DNA from: Monocercomonoides exilis
Lineage: Eukaryota; Preaxostyla; Oxymonadida; Polymastigidae
Reading direction: 5' to 3'
NCBI GenBank assembly: GCA_001643675.2
Contig: LSRY02000036.1
Location: 972,001-1,036,000 of the forward strand
DNA: 64,000 nt
Below the pieces are notes generated by a model. The model was not told where the DNA came from and made no database searches. It saw only the letters and a program-made list of their open reading frames with translations. Position 1 is the stretch's first letter. Each line of letters starts with the position of its first letter. The translations under genes were made by a program, and so were the position numbers. Shown in pieces: positions 26,185 to 37,731 of the stretch.

Positions 26185-29100
26185 TCAGAGCAGCCACATT
26201 CCGTGCTTCTCCTTCATCTTCTGCTTCAGCCCCATCGTCTCCATCTTCTTCAGCCCGCCCGACGCCTCGTTGGCCATAAACATGGTGTATGTGTCCTGCC
26301 CTCTGATAGACCGCATTTCAGTCACAGAGACGAACTTTCTGCTGGCGCGTGGGGGACGAGCGAGGACGACCTCAGTGATGTTTGGATAAAGCATTCGGAG
26401 GGAGTGGATGAAGAGGATGTTGGATGTGAAGGACATCGGAGAGGATGAGGGCGGGTTGATGCTGGATGCGTTGGCAGAGGAAGAGGAAGAGGAAGAAGAG
26501 GAAGAAGAGGATGAAGGAGATGTCTGAGATATGAAAGAGGTGGGTGAGAAGAGGAAAGAAGTGGATGCAGACAGAAGTGGTGAGACCATTGAGCGAAATG
26601 ACGAGGAAGAAGAAGAAGGAAGAGAAGAAGAGGAGGAAGGGGAAGTGGATTGTGAAGGGGCAGAGGAAGAGGATGAGACAGACAATGGAGAAGGAACAAT
26701 CGAAGCAGAAGAAGAGGATGAGGAGGAAGAGGAAGAAGAAGCATTCTCAGAAGAAGAAGAAGACGAGGAAGAGGAAGAGATCTGACCAGAGTCTCCAGTG
26801 AGGAGGGAAGAGAATGGATATCCCTCAGCAAAGCCGTCGAGGTTGTCGTATCTGAACACATCTGCCAGCTGCTCCTTGCAAAGTGTGCCGTCTTCGTCGA
26901 GAGGGGCGTTGTGGAAGATGCAGTTGGGAATGGAGTGCACCATCTGGTTGAGCATGCCGGATGAGTAGATGAGGCTGTTGGTGGCAGCAGGGGCTGTCGG
27001 AATGGTCTCCTGCAGAACACGCGCCTGTTCATACCGCTCGGCCATCTTTGCCAGCTTCTCCTGTCTTCTCTGCTGAATACGCTCTGCCCTCTGCTGTCTG
27101 CTCTCTGCTTTGGATTGGCGTGTTTGTGGAGTTTCGAGTGTGGATGGCTGAAACGATGAAGAAGATGCTTCTTTGTCTTCTTGTTTTGTGTCTATGGCAA
27201 TAGATGCATCTGATTTATGAGAAGAGTCAACTGCATCTTCAGATACAACAATTGAACTACTTACAGAAGAAGAAGAAGAAGAAAGAGAAGCATCGATTGA
27301 AGATGCAGTCTCAGCTGTTGTGTTGTCATTCTCTTTGGATGTCTCAGATGAATCTGTTGAAGTGTCTGCTTCCTCTTTCATTGATGGCGTCAACTCTTTC
27401 GGAACATCCTTTTCAACTTCTTCTGTTTTCGGTTCTGTCTCTTCTTTTTGTTGCTTATCTGCCAAATGCAAATTATCATCTTTCTCTTTCTCTTCTTCTT
27501 CTTCTGTTTTCTCATTCGATGTCTCTTCATTTCCCTCTGCTCCAAGTACAGATGGTTCAACATGTTCATCTTTGTTGCTTTTCTCTTGCTGTTCCTCCTT
27601 TTCACTCGCATTTCCCTCCTTTTGTGTCTCTTCTGCTTCATTCTCCTTGTATTCTGGTGGCGGCTGTTCAGATTCGCCTTCTTCAGACTTCTTTTCATTG
27701 CTTTCTTTTAAGTCAGAAGTTGGCTGTAAGTAAAATGGCAGCTCTTCTTGTTCATCCTTCTTCTTCTTCTTCTCTTCTCCTTCCTCCTCTCCTTCTTTTG
27801 TTTCGTCTCTTTCTCCTTCCTCCTCTTCTTCCTCTTCCTCCTCCTCTTCTTCTTCTTCATTCCACATCGGTACATAAACCGTCTCGGCATCTTCTGGATG
27901 GAGTCTTCGTGCCTCGCAGAAGTCGATCACATCTTCCACCCCTTTCATCTCACACTCAGGAACAGACACAACACCTGCTGTGGCAAAGTCCACAGCAGAC
28001 AGAAGAGAATGGATGCGATGCAGCAGATGCGTCAGAGGTGTGTCCACACTGTCAAACTGCATGTCATATCAAAACATGTCATTTATTAATTAATTTTAAA
28101 AAGAGAGAAATAAAATACAATAAATTGAGCATAACATATAAATAAATGAAAGATAATAAGATATTTCAGAATAAAAATTTAGTTTTAATTGCAAATATGA
28201 AACAGAAATAGAAAACATGTCAGTTTTGAAGCGTCATCATACAATTTGAGTGCAGAGCTCTTCGTTGAACTCGTCTGGTCTGCTGGCAACAACAAAGCAC
28301 AATGTTATGCTGCCAATTGAATGAAACACCATCACACGCGACGATCGTGTCTGTGGAGTATCTTCTTCCTCCTCCTCTTTTTCTTCTTCCTCTTCTTCCT
28401 CTTCTTCTTCCTCTTCTTCCTCATCTTCATCTTCATCTTCTTCATCCTCCTCGTCTTCTTCGTCCTCCTCTTCATAACCACTGTTTGCGATATTACTTCC
28501 CTCCTCTTTAGCTTCATTTTCAGCCAGTTTATTTTCTTGACTGCTTTTATCTTTCTTTCCTGAATGTTGCTCACTTTTTTTACCTGCCTCTTTTTCTCCT
28601 TTGCCTTCCAAAGAGCTGCCATTCTCATCTCTGTCTGCTTCTTCCTCTGCTTCCTCGTCTGTTTCCTGATCATCGTCCTCTTTATCCTCTTCGTCGTCTC
28701 CTTCAAATCTTGCCTTTGCAATCTGTGCAACAAACTTCTTTTTCTCCTTCTCTCTCATTTCCTCGTCGTAACACTGTGTCCAGCTGTGGGCAGACGGCGA
28801 CAGCATGCGCCGAGAGAATTCTTTGACCAGTTCTGTTTCGAGAGAAAGGGGAAGAAAGACTTCTGTGCACTCGTTGTGCTGTGTGGTGGGCAGGCTTGTC
28901 AGTGACACTGGGAAAGAGGAAGAAGAGGAAGAGGAAGAAGATGATAATGGAATAGAAGAAGCAGAAGAAGATGAGAAGGAAGATGGCGATGATGATAAAA
29001 GAGAAGGACGGTCAGTTGAATGAGGACGTGAAGCGTTTGATGGATCTTCTGCAATCTTCTTCTTGTTGCTTTCGTCGTTTGATTCTGAACTTCTCTCATT

Positions 29101-30023
29101 TTCTGCAATGGATGTTTGCATTGCCTGACTTCGCAGCAATGAATAGCACGACGTCACTTTCTCTGTTGCTGCTAAAAACCGTTGTGCAACATCCGAGCCT
29201 TTTGACTGTGCATATGGCAAATAAGTGTTCTGCTGCAAATACAACTTTGCAAGATCAACCTTTTCCTTTTCTCTTCCCATTGACAAATGCATCATTATTA
29301 ATCTTGTCAGTTCAGTTGGGAGATGTGTGCAAACAACGCTAAGACCGTACGCAATCAATCCACCGTAAATCGGCAGATCGCGAGACATTTCCACTTTATC
29401 GAGAATCTGAGATGCATCAATGAAATATCTTTTTCCTTTCTAAAGGAAATTTATTTCAATAATTGAGAATAAAAAGAAAGATTGAAAAATGAAATTAATG
29501 CATATTAAATTGCAAATCAATGACATACCAAAGGAAGAGGACAATATGGAACGGGATGAAGAGTTTGAGTTAATGGATCAGGATAAACAAAAAATAAGAG
29601 AGTCAGTAGCTTTGTACCGATTTCCCTCATATAATATTTGAAAGCATCATTATCATCTCCGCATGCTTCCTTAATGTCGGGAATTGAACAATAAAACATG
29701 TGAAAATAATCAAGCATTAAAGAAAGTGATTCTTTAACAACACAATCAGGAGTAAGCAAATCAGCTCCTAAAATGAAAAAAACTCCATCAATAACACGAA
29801 TTGCTATTTTCATTTTTGTTGTTGTTATGAATGTTGGTTTCCCAGTGTGCAAATATTCTCTAATAGTTGTCATGGTAAAAATAAAATCTACTCGAAGTAA
29901 AGCCTTGTCTTCGTCTTGCATATCAGTGGAGGGATCGCTATAATGAAAAAATAATTCTGTGTGAACACGCTCATTTGCTCCTTTTGGAGGGGGAGTGAAA
30001 ATAGCAAGATACAAAGGCTTCAT
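26185..30023 (-). CDS. CCZ1: CCZ1-family (CHiPS) three-longin protein
   Basis: Three exons, 30023-29529, 29439-28243 and 28056-26185, join in phase 0 to give 1187 residues. The first longin-like domain is exon 1: a short N-terminal strand (LAIFTPP), then LFFHYSD, a VDFIFTM strand, FITTTKMKIAIRV and a long helix with FYCSIPDIK. The second starts in exon 2 with LPIYGGLIAYGLSVVCTHL and a LTRLIMMHL helix. The third is split over exons 2 and 3 (VMVFHSIGSITLCFVV, then the LTHLLHRIHSLL helix), and the C-terminus carries KFVSVTEMR. This order matches CCZ1, which with MON1 activates Rab7 on late endosomes and vacuoles; the related INTU and HPS4 are alternatives. Usual length is about 480 residues. The extra 700 are acidic and poly-Ser linkers between the domains. 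Confidence 0.65.
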
Positions 30024-30111
30024 TTGTTTTGTTAAGGTTATAATACCATAATAAAATAAAGAATAATCGTATTTTTGTAATTTAATTGTTTAATTTTTGC
30101 AAACATCTACA
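30024..30111. promoter_or_regulatory. Probable bidirectional promoter, 88 bp
   Basis: The start codons of the CCZ1-like (-) and small coiled-coil (+) genes are 88 bp apart, so transcription of both must start from this AT-rich spacer or from within a coding region. Confidence 0.45.
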
Positions 30112-30671
30112 ATGTCCAGACAAAATTCATATGAAGTTATTTGTAAAGAAATGAGTGGACTTATAACCGAGTATATGAATGAAAAACAGAAAATAGAGTA
30201 CATTCGAAATCCAACATGGAAATCATTTGATTTATTTGAAAATTTGCAAAACCTAACAATTGATCGACTTGAAAATAATATGAAGAAGCTGTGGGAAGAA
30301 ATTATTTCGGAATCCAAAAATCTGGTATTAGTTTTTCTTTTGATTATCGAAATTCAATTCATTATTTTCAGGAGCAAGCATATCAGCGATTACTGGTTCA
30401 ACACAAAAAAGAAGACGGTTTTTCAAAAAAAAAAAAAAAATTAGTTGTTTTTACTGTATTTTATTATTTTGTTTTTCACAACTATTTCACAAGATTGGAG
30501 ACAAAATCTTATAAATGATCATGAAATGAGGAATCTAATTCTATCGGATCTCAAAGAGTGCTCCGATGCGGATGTATGATTCCTATCATCTTTCTTTTCC
30601 ATAAATATTTCTTTCAGATTTTAACGGTATATTTGGCATCATGGACTCTCAGTCCATACTTTCCTTTGTGA
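30112..30671 (+). CDS. Small helical protein of unknown function
   Basis: Four exons, 30112-30324, 30372-30417, 30494-30573 and 30618-30671, join in consistent phase to give 130 residues. The first exon is helical (a KEMSGLITEYMNEKQK helix, then DRLENNMKKLWEEI). The second gives an EQAYQRLLVQHKKED helix, and the protein ends in a hydrophobic segment, YLASWTLSPYFPL. It looks like a subunit of a larger coiled-coil complex, but no family was recognised. The ATG at 30112 is the first in frame. Its last exon ends 82 bp before the stop of the opposing p31comet-like gene. Clean phase across three introns is the main support. Confidence 0.55.
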
Positions 30672-30753
30672 AAGCATAACGGAACGGGTCAGGCTCATGT
30701 AAATACTTTCAGAGAAACAAAGTTATCAATAAATACTCTACGCATTCCTGATA

Positions 30754-32151
30754 TCATCCTTTGATACCGCGAAGAACTTCACGACATTGGATCCAGTGCC
30801 ATTCTTTTTCTTCAGACTTCATTGAATCTTCTGCCAACTCTATAATCTTAAAAGATAAGAGAAGAGCAGGAGAAGTCGCTGCGCTTATGGACGAAGACGG
30901 AGCATAAGAAGAACTTGAAGAAATTTCAGGCTCTTTTCCGCAAAAGTACATCACAAGACTTTCGCCTTTCTTCTTCTCTCTTATTGGCTTTTGGATTTTT
31001 TCTCTTCTTGCTGGAGTTGCTTGATATTCATGATAAGACAATTCGTGTTCCTCTAAAAACTCATTCTCGCTAACTTCACTTGGCGCTTTGGATTCTTCTT
31101 CGCATTTTTCTTCTCCGTCTTCATTTTTATCTTCTTCGACACTCAATGATGTCTTTGCTAAATGCTTGGCTTTGATTGCATCATTATCATCCAACTTTTT
31201 GATTTGCTTTGCTCTTTCTTTCATTCTGTTGATCATAGCCTTCGTTCCTCCTTTTTCATCAGATTTTTTCTTCCTACTTTCATTCTGCGAGGTTGTGTGC
31301 AATGAGCATAATTCGGGATTGGATTGCTTCGAAAATTGAGTCTGTGACGCTGGATGAACAGCTGGTCGAAGAAGGCACTTTTTATCAAAAAATGTGAAAT
31401 ACTTCACAAAGAAATTTGAAGGTATCTCTCGCTTGGCAGAGCACAGTGCAAGAAGGTACATTTTTGTGACTTCTGAAATTTTTAATAGATATTTATATTT
31501 TTAAATTATTTGCTTCACAAAACAAATTTTCATTCAAACTCGCTGTGGTTGGTAAAGATGTTGTTGCCTGAATCAAAAATAAAAGTGTTCTTCGTATACA
31601 ATCCGAAATCTGCCCTTTTGTTGGTTTTTCTGTTGAATAACTTTGAAAAAAGAAAATTGTGAAGAATCAAAATTATTGATGGCAAACTTTTGTTGAAAAA
31701 TAAATGTAAATCTTTCTCTAATTGTCATAATGCTTGGACCAAAACATAAAGCAACACAAGGAATTTGCTGGGACACATCGTTTTGTTTTGTTTGATCAAC
31801 ACCAAAAAGTGAATCAATCGAAGAAAGCATTGAAGAAATGCTCTCGAGAAACTGCAATTAGAAAAATGTTATTACACAAAAAACAAAAAATAAAATAAAA
31901 CCTTATTGTATTGTCTCAGTTTATGTGAAGTTCTGGAAAATAAATTCTAAAGAAAAATGAGATTTTTCAAAAAGAAAATAATCAATTTTCTTTATTCAAA
32001 CTAATTGTTTCTTCATTTCTTCAACAGGTGAAGGAATTTGTTGTCTAATGAACAATAGATTTAATAAGCATTCTTTTAGAATAGCAGCGCATATATCATG
32101 AGAAAGTGGAATCTTAAAATGAATAGGTAAATCAATTGTAAGATTTTCCAT
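30754..32151 (-). CDS. MAD2L1BP: p31comet/MAD2L1BP-like protein, with one unresolved frame
   Basis: Exons 32151-32002, 31947-31902, 31851-31600, 31567-31540 and 31472-30754 give about 397 residues. The N-terminal helix CAAILKECLLNLLFIRQQIP followed by PVEEMKK matches the p31comet helix with its RQQ.P motif. A middle segment holds helix FLESISSMLSSIDSLFG and strand VALCFGPS. A late strand KMYLLALCSA and the C-terminus EEKEWHWIQCREVLRGIKG resemble the ending WEDYIWFQAP..FKG of p31comet. p31comet is a HORMA-like adaptor that binds closed MAD2 and delivers it to TRIP13 for checkpoint silencing. A Ser/Lys/Glu-rich insertion lies before the last strand. Exon 2 is one base too long (46 nt) for its neighbours; dropping one A from the AAAA run near 31,920 would restore the frame. 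So this is either a one-base sequence error, a misplaced junction or a recent lesion. Confidence 0.6.
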
Positions 32152-32324
32152 TTGAATTTTTTTTTTCTGTATTCAAGTGTTCGATTTAATTTAATGTATG
32201 AAATGCGGGAATTATTTTATGTAACTTTCAAATTAGCACACAAATTACAAATAATAACACAACGATCCCAATAATCAATAATTTTATTTAAAATATTAGG
32301 GGTACAAAATTTAACAATTTTAAG
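32152..32324. promoter_or_regulatory. Probable bidirectional promoter, 173 bp
   Basis: AT-rich spacer between the divergent start codons of the p31comet-like (-) and NOP9-like (+) genes. No motif was identified. Confidence 0.4.
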
Positions 32325-34734
32325 ATGGCTTCTGAGGAGCGAAAAGGAATGGAAAATGTCCGCAAATATTTTGCAGGAATTGAAGACGTATTGGACTCTG
32401 GTACTATGGAAGAAGAAGGTTTTAACTTTCTTGATTTGTGAAGAATTAACGAGTTTTTTAATAGATCGATATATTCTGCTTGAAAACGTTTTTAGTGAAA
32501 TGAAGGAAAAAGAAGTCAGATATATATGTGATCCTTATTGCAGTAGAGTTCTCGAAAAACTCCTTAAGCTTGCTTCAGAGAAGCAATTGAGACGTTTTTT
32601 CCAAAATATAATTCCTTTGTTTGCAAAACATTGACAAATATTTTTGATAATATTTATCTTATCAATATTCAGCACTCATAAAATAATATACAACCATAAC
32701 GCATCGAATGTTGTGGAACTTCTTTTGACACAAGCTTTCAATTATTCTGACAATGTTCAAGAATCAGAAGCTGCTGATGATGAGGAGCCAATACAATCTC
32801 TCCGTGAATTAGTTTCTTCGTTTATTGGAGTTTGAAGCTTCTTCTTCTCTTTCTTTTTTTATAGAATGTTTTTTGCTGATAACTAACTTTTGAAGCATAT
32901 TCGTGATCACATGTGGGACGTGATGTCCGATGTTTATTCAAATCACGTTTTCAGAACTTTTCTTGTATGTCTTGCTGGATGTAAATACGAAAAACCAAAG
33001 GGGAAAGATTCGCATGCTCGTTCTAGTCGAAAGAGCGCTGAAAAGCAGATTGTTGCTGTATGATGTTCTTAGTCAGTTGAGAATATTAAAAACCATCTAA
33101 TTTATTTCTTTCATTTATTTTTTGTTTTTTTATTTGATATTCGCTTCAATAGCATAAACCACTTCCATTTCCAGCTTTGTGGGATCAGATTGTGCAACTT
33201 CTTATTGGATTGCCTCATCTGCAGATGAATACAGTCAGTACATTGTGTCACTATATTGTATCTCTTGTTTATCAAGACTTCTTTCAAATTGTTGCAGCAT
33301 TGAGAAATTATGTGAAGTGCAAGGGAATAATGAAAAGCTCCTCATCAGCTCCGTCTTTGGCATCTAACTTATTTAACAAAGACGGTTTGTGTCTCAATTA
33401 ACTATATTTTTGCCTTTCCTTTTCACTTCTATTTCTTTTATATTGTTACCGTTTCATGTTATTTAAATTTTTGATATTCTTTTTATCATTTTCTTTTTAT
33501 TCCCTTCATTCAGAATGTGTTCCAATGAGTGCTCTTTCATCGGTGAGACAGGCTGCTCTTCGAGAGATCGATTATGAGGATATGCTGAAAAGAGTATTGG
33601 GCAAGGTTTATTCAACATCTCCGATCTGCAATGAAGAGAATGATAATAAAGGGGAAAATGAAATGAAGGATAATGATGATGATGAAGAGGAAGAGGAAGA
33701 AAGGGAGGAGGAAGAAGAGGAAGAGGAAGAAGAGGAAGAGGAAGAGAAGGAAAAAAGAGTTAAAAAACAAAAATTAGAAAAAACAAAGAGTGAAAAGAAA
33801 AAGAAAGATTCCAAAGAAGATGATGAAAATGAATTAAAAGAAAAAAAGAGCAAAGAAGAAGACGAAGATAAGGAAGAGGAGGAGGAAGAGGAAGAGGAAG
33901 AAGAAGAAGAAGAAGAAGAAGAAAGTGAGTCATTTGAGCATATGTCACAGCCTCAGCGCATGTCACTTCCATCTCTTGAAAACATATCCTCTCCGATGTA
34001 TTCTTTGATGCTGGACACAATTGGCTCTCGTGTGGTCGAAGTGATCATTCGAGGGATGGAAGAGCAGACGCTGCGCGGATTCATCTCCACACACAAAATT
34101 GATGAGTATTTGATTCCTCTTTCACTGCATTATTCTGCGAACCATGTTGTGCAGACGATTATGACTGTTGTGAATGATCCGTTTTTGGGCACAGAAATTG
34201 TCGATATGCTTTTGAATGAGCTGGAACTGCTTGTGAAAGGTGCTCCTTTCGAAGAGAAAAGTGCAACAGAAGAAAAACAGGGGAAGGGTGAGAAAAGATT
34301 GAAAGGAGATGGAGAAGAAGAAAAAGAAAGCGAAGGACAGTCTGAGAAGGATTCGAAAGAAAGTGAGCAGAGCGAATATGGAAATGAGAATGAAAGCTAT
34401 GCGAATGATGGGGGGATGAAGACAGGAGTCATATTGGAGTTGTTCAAAATGTGTCAGCGGTTTCATTACAAACAGAAAGAGATTTTGAAGAGCATGAAGA
34501 ACATTTTGTGTCCAAAGGGGCAAAAAGAAATTGAAGACGAGGCAGAAAATGAAAGCAGCGAAAATGATGAAGTGGAAAGTGAAGAAAACGAAAAAAAATT
34601 GAAAAAAGGAACTGAAAAAGAGAATAAAGACAAACAAAAAAAAGAAGAAAAAGATGGAGATGAAGATCTAACTCCAAAGAAAAGACGTCGATCAGAAGCT
34701 GCAGCATCATCTTCCAATTCTTCTTCTTCTTCTT

Positions 34735-34769
<35 letters not shown>

Positions 34770-35914
34770 GTTACTCCAAATTCATCGAATCCTCCTTTGT
34801 ATGCCTTCTTCCTGCAGCTAATCCAACTTGGACTGACACCATCTTCTCTGTTTTCTGAGATGATTCCTCAGTTTGTGCTGTTCAACAACGATCTGATTGA
34901 GGCAGACAGAAAAATGAGTTTAAAAGAGAAAAAGCTTCAGGAATCGAAGAGTGGCTCATCAGCCTCAACTGCACAGAAGTCGAAAAAAGAGAAAAAAAAG
35001 CAAGGAAAAGACTCGAAAGAAGCAAAGCAAAACAGCTCAAAAGAAGAAAAAGAGGAAGATATCGACATTTCTGCAGACATTCCCATTCCGCCACTTGCTG
35101 TGTCATACTACGGATGCCAAATCTGCTCTGTCATCACCCAATTTGAGTCTGCCCCGTCTCAGCTCTTCTTCGCCTCTCTTTTTTCGCTAAACAAATGTGC
35201 TTCTTTGACCCTTTCGTATCATCCAGTGGGATGCCATTTTGTGCAGTCTCTTCTGCGCAGCGAGGCAATCACTCGAAAGAGGAAGGCTGAATGGCTTGTG
35301 TGTGTGTGCTCGAATGCTGAGAATCTTGCACGTGACAAGTATGGCAGCAGAGTCGTTGAAGCAAGCTACGAAATTGGAAGCCAATGGATAAAAGTGTGTG
35401 AATTTGTGTGAGTGAGTTTTACAGTTAGAATTTGCTTCAACAATTTTTCCTTTTTTTTTTCCTTTAACATTTAATATTATCATTTGAATATTTTTATTTT
35501 CTTCTTTTGTTAGGAACAAATCTGCCGTCGGCTGATGGAAAACTCAAAAGATGTGACTGCATCTCCGATTGGCCGCATTGTGTTTAACAAATGCGAAGTG
35601 CATCTTTTCTGGCATCAGGTCTGATTATTAAGTTTTTCAAGTCTTTTATTTTTCATTTTTTGAATGGATTTTTATCTTCATTTTATCCTGTTGAATGTGA
35701 TATGTGAATGCAGAATAATGAGTGGAGAAAGCGCATCATGCAAAGAGAAAAGGCAAAGGAATTGTTTACTTCTGATAAATCTCCTTCCAACAAAGCCACA
35801 AATAAAAAACAGAATTCAGGAAAGAAAACAGAAGGAAAACAGAAAAACATCAGCAATCCAAAGCAAAGATTTCCAAATAAGAAGCAGAATCGTAGAGAGA
35901 ACAAAAAAAGATGA
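32325..35914 (+). CDS. NOP9: NOP9-like Pumilio-repeat ribosome biogenesis protein
   Basis: Eight exons, 32325-32418, 32444-32618, 32673-32829, 32896-33057, 33153-33384, 33514-35393, 35514-35618 and 35714-35914, join in phase to give 1001 residues. NOP9 signatures appear in order: YFAGIEDVL, LLENVFSEMKEKEVRYI with CSRVLEKLL, NASNVVELLL, a WDVMSDVYSNHVFR repeat, MLDTIGSRVVEVII, YSANHVVQTIM, HPVGCHFVQSLL, and ARDKYGSRVVEASY, followed by SPIGRIVFNK and the final EWRKRI with a basic tail. These are Puf-type helical repeats. NOP9 is a nucleolar factor binding pre-rRNA in the 90S/40S pathway. Two long acidic insertions and a Ser/Thr run lengthen it from the usual 650-700 residues. The first intron would be only 25 nt; using an upstream donor at 32,401 would make it longer and also keep the frame. 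Confidence 0.85.
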
Positions 35915-36548
35915 TTCAAAGACACACTTCAATGTTAATATAAGCACTTCACGGTAATGTTGTTACAGTTGGTTTTGGAATGTTAAAAATACACCGCAAT
36001 TTGTTTATTAATCTTCTCTTTTTCCATGATTTTTTTTTCATGACTTTTTCTCGAACATTCTTCACTTCAAAAAAAGTTGTTGGAGAGGTGGGAAAATCGC
36101 GGGAAAAGTGAAGACAGACAAGAAAAATTGAAAACTTTATGTTTTTGATAATTTTCATCATTTTTTATTAAGATTTGTCAAAACTCATTCAGAAAGCCAA
36201 AAGGAATTCTGCAAACAATATACAAATAAATGATAATATAATAGAAGATAAAATATTTGCTAGGAATCGTTAAACACATTTCGTGTTGAAGCAACGAAAT
36301 ATCAAACATAATTTCGGAAAAAAAAATGTGAATATTCAGATTGATGAAATCGAATTAGAAAGCTGAAGACGAAAGCTGAATGGGATTTTTCGTTCAGAAA
36401 ATTGCACAATTTCAAGGAACATAATTTAAGGATGGCAAATGAAGTGCATAATCTCATCTCTCAAATACTACACAAAAACTTATTGAAGAAGAATTTATAA
36501 GAACACAAATTGAATGAATAAGTTGATATGTGCAAAGCATAAGTTCAT
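35915..36548. other. Convergent intergenic region
   Basis: AT-rich spacer between the ends of the NOP9-like and pseudoprotease genes. No feature was recognised. Confidence 0.5.
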
Positions 36549-37664
36549 TCAAGAAATTGATATCAACCCAACAAGCAAAACAATCAACCCCACCCACATT
36601 TTTTTCCATGCGACGCATATAATTCCTGCACTCTTCTGCTCAGCAATAAGAGGAAAAAACCACGCTGTAATGTTTGAGCCTGTGCTCATTCTGTCAACAG
36701 CTCCAACACGAAAGACATGACCGATATCATCGCCAAGCCTTGTTGAAAGCATCTTCTCAGATTTAACGAGCCAGAACTCGTCGCCTGGCTTTTCTTCGCG
36801 CGGAGAGCGCACACCCCAGCCCATAAGAGTCAGCACGTAAGGAACCTTATCTTCTGTTGTTTCTGCTGAGACTAAAACTGATGAGTCCTCGTCGAATTTT
36901 TCAGCAAAATCAAACCAATCCTTGAATGGTATTTCCATTGTTATAATGCAGTGCCCGTATGCAAGCATCAAATCTTTGATAACGTCCGCAGGCTGATTAA
37001 CAACTTTTAACATCGCATATTTGTTTTTAAAAAATAATTCGAATTGATCACTATTTGTGCATTTTGCAGGGCATTCTTCAGTTACACTCAAAGTTGAAGA
37101 ATAACAGGTATCTTCCACAAATCCATTCTTTATTGCTAGTGGAAGAGCTGATGGTGTAATGTGGTCGCATTTATCAGAAGGTCGATGACGAGTCCCTTCG
37201 TCATTGTTATAGAGACCAACACATGATAATGAGTGACTTATTGAAATTGAATGATTACTACGATCATCCAAATACATGTTCAATCCAAGCGCATCATAAA
37301 ATGATCTAACTCCTTCTGAAACATCGTCCCAGTCACAATTCTTGGATGCATCCTCGTAAGATATCTTATACTGTTTTAAATTTGACAGTCTAGCTTCAGG
37401 GATCAAAGTAAAGTTTTGAGAAAGTGGTCTTGGATTATCGTATGATAGACAATAGTTCGATATCATTTCTATTGTCGTATTCTTATAAGACACAAAATTC
37501 GAATCATTGACTGAATAAAAATAGTAGCCCTTTTCCAAAGCAGCTTGAGGCTTCCTTTCTAAATGTGTGTGCAAGCCTTTTGCCGATAAATTCTTAGCTT
37601 CAATGGTATCATTGCTAATTTCGCAAAGCGCCAAATAAATGGAAAGCAAAATATTAAAAATCAT
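36549..37664 (-). CDS. Membrane-anchored papain-family (C1A) pseudoprotease
   Basis: One exon of 371 residues from the ATG at 37664. That start is preferred to the in-frame ATG at 37733 because a signal peptide (MIFNILLSIYLALCEIS) follows at once. The body aligns by eye with the cathepsin B-like protein at 51,333-52,199: IPEARL for LPSTFD, SKNC at 107-110, ISHSLSC for SPQDLVSC, KNGFVEDTC, CPAKC, MGWGV at 280-284 and FWLVKS at 297-302. The catalytic positions are changed: the CGSC nucleophile is CDWD (Cys to Asp), the His before the GWG strand is Tyr, and the Asn of the NSW motif is Ser. A hydrophobic helix (WVGLIVLLVGLISIS) ends the chain, so it should be a type I membrane protein with an inactive ectodomain. 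Many N-glycosylation sequons are present. It could be a receptor, chaperone or inhibitor; that is inference. Confidence 0.75.
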   Translation of the reverse strand: MIFNILLSIYLALCEISNDTIEAKNLSAKGLHTHLERKPQAALEKGYYFYSVNDSNFVSYKNTTIEMISNYCLSYDNPRPLSQNFTLIPEARLSNLKQYKISYEDASKNCDWDDVSEGVRSFYDALGLNMYLDDRSNHSISISHSLSCVGLYNNDEGTRHRPSDKCDHITPSALPLAIKNGFVEDTCYSSTLSVTEECPAKCTNSDQFELFFKNKYAMLKVVNQPADVIKDLMLAYGHCIITMEIPFKDWFDFAEKFDEDSSVLVSAETTEDKVPYVLTLMGWGVRSPREEKPGDEFWLVKSEKMLSTRLGDDIGHVFRVGAVDRMSTGSNITAWFFPLIAEQKSAGIICVAWKKMWVGLIVLLVGLISIS

Positions 37665-37731
37665 CTCTTTATCATAAGTATTTGCGTTTGGGAGTAATGA
37701 TCTTTTATTTTTTTTTTCAATTAACAGCTGC
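37665..37731. promoter_or_regulatory. 67-bp divergent promoter between two surface-protein genes
   Basis: The preferred start codons of the pseudoprotease (-) and the beta-helix surface protein (+) are 67 bp apart. If the upstream ATG at 37,733 is used on the - strand, the two coding regions overlap by two bases. Both products have signal peptides and membrane anchors. Confidence 0.5.
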
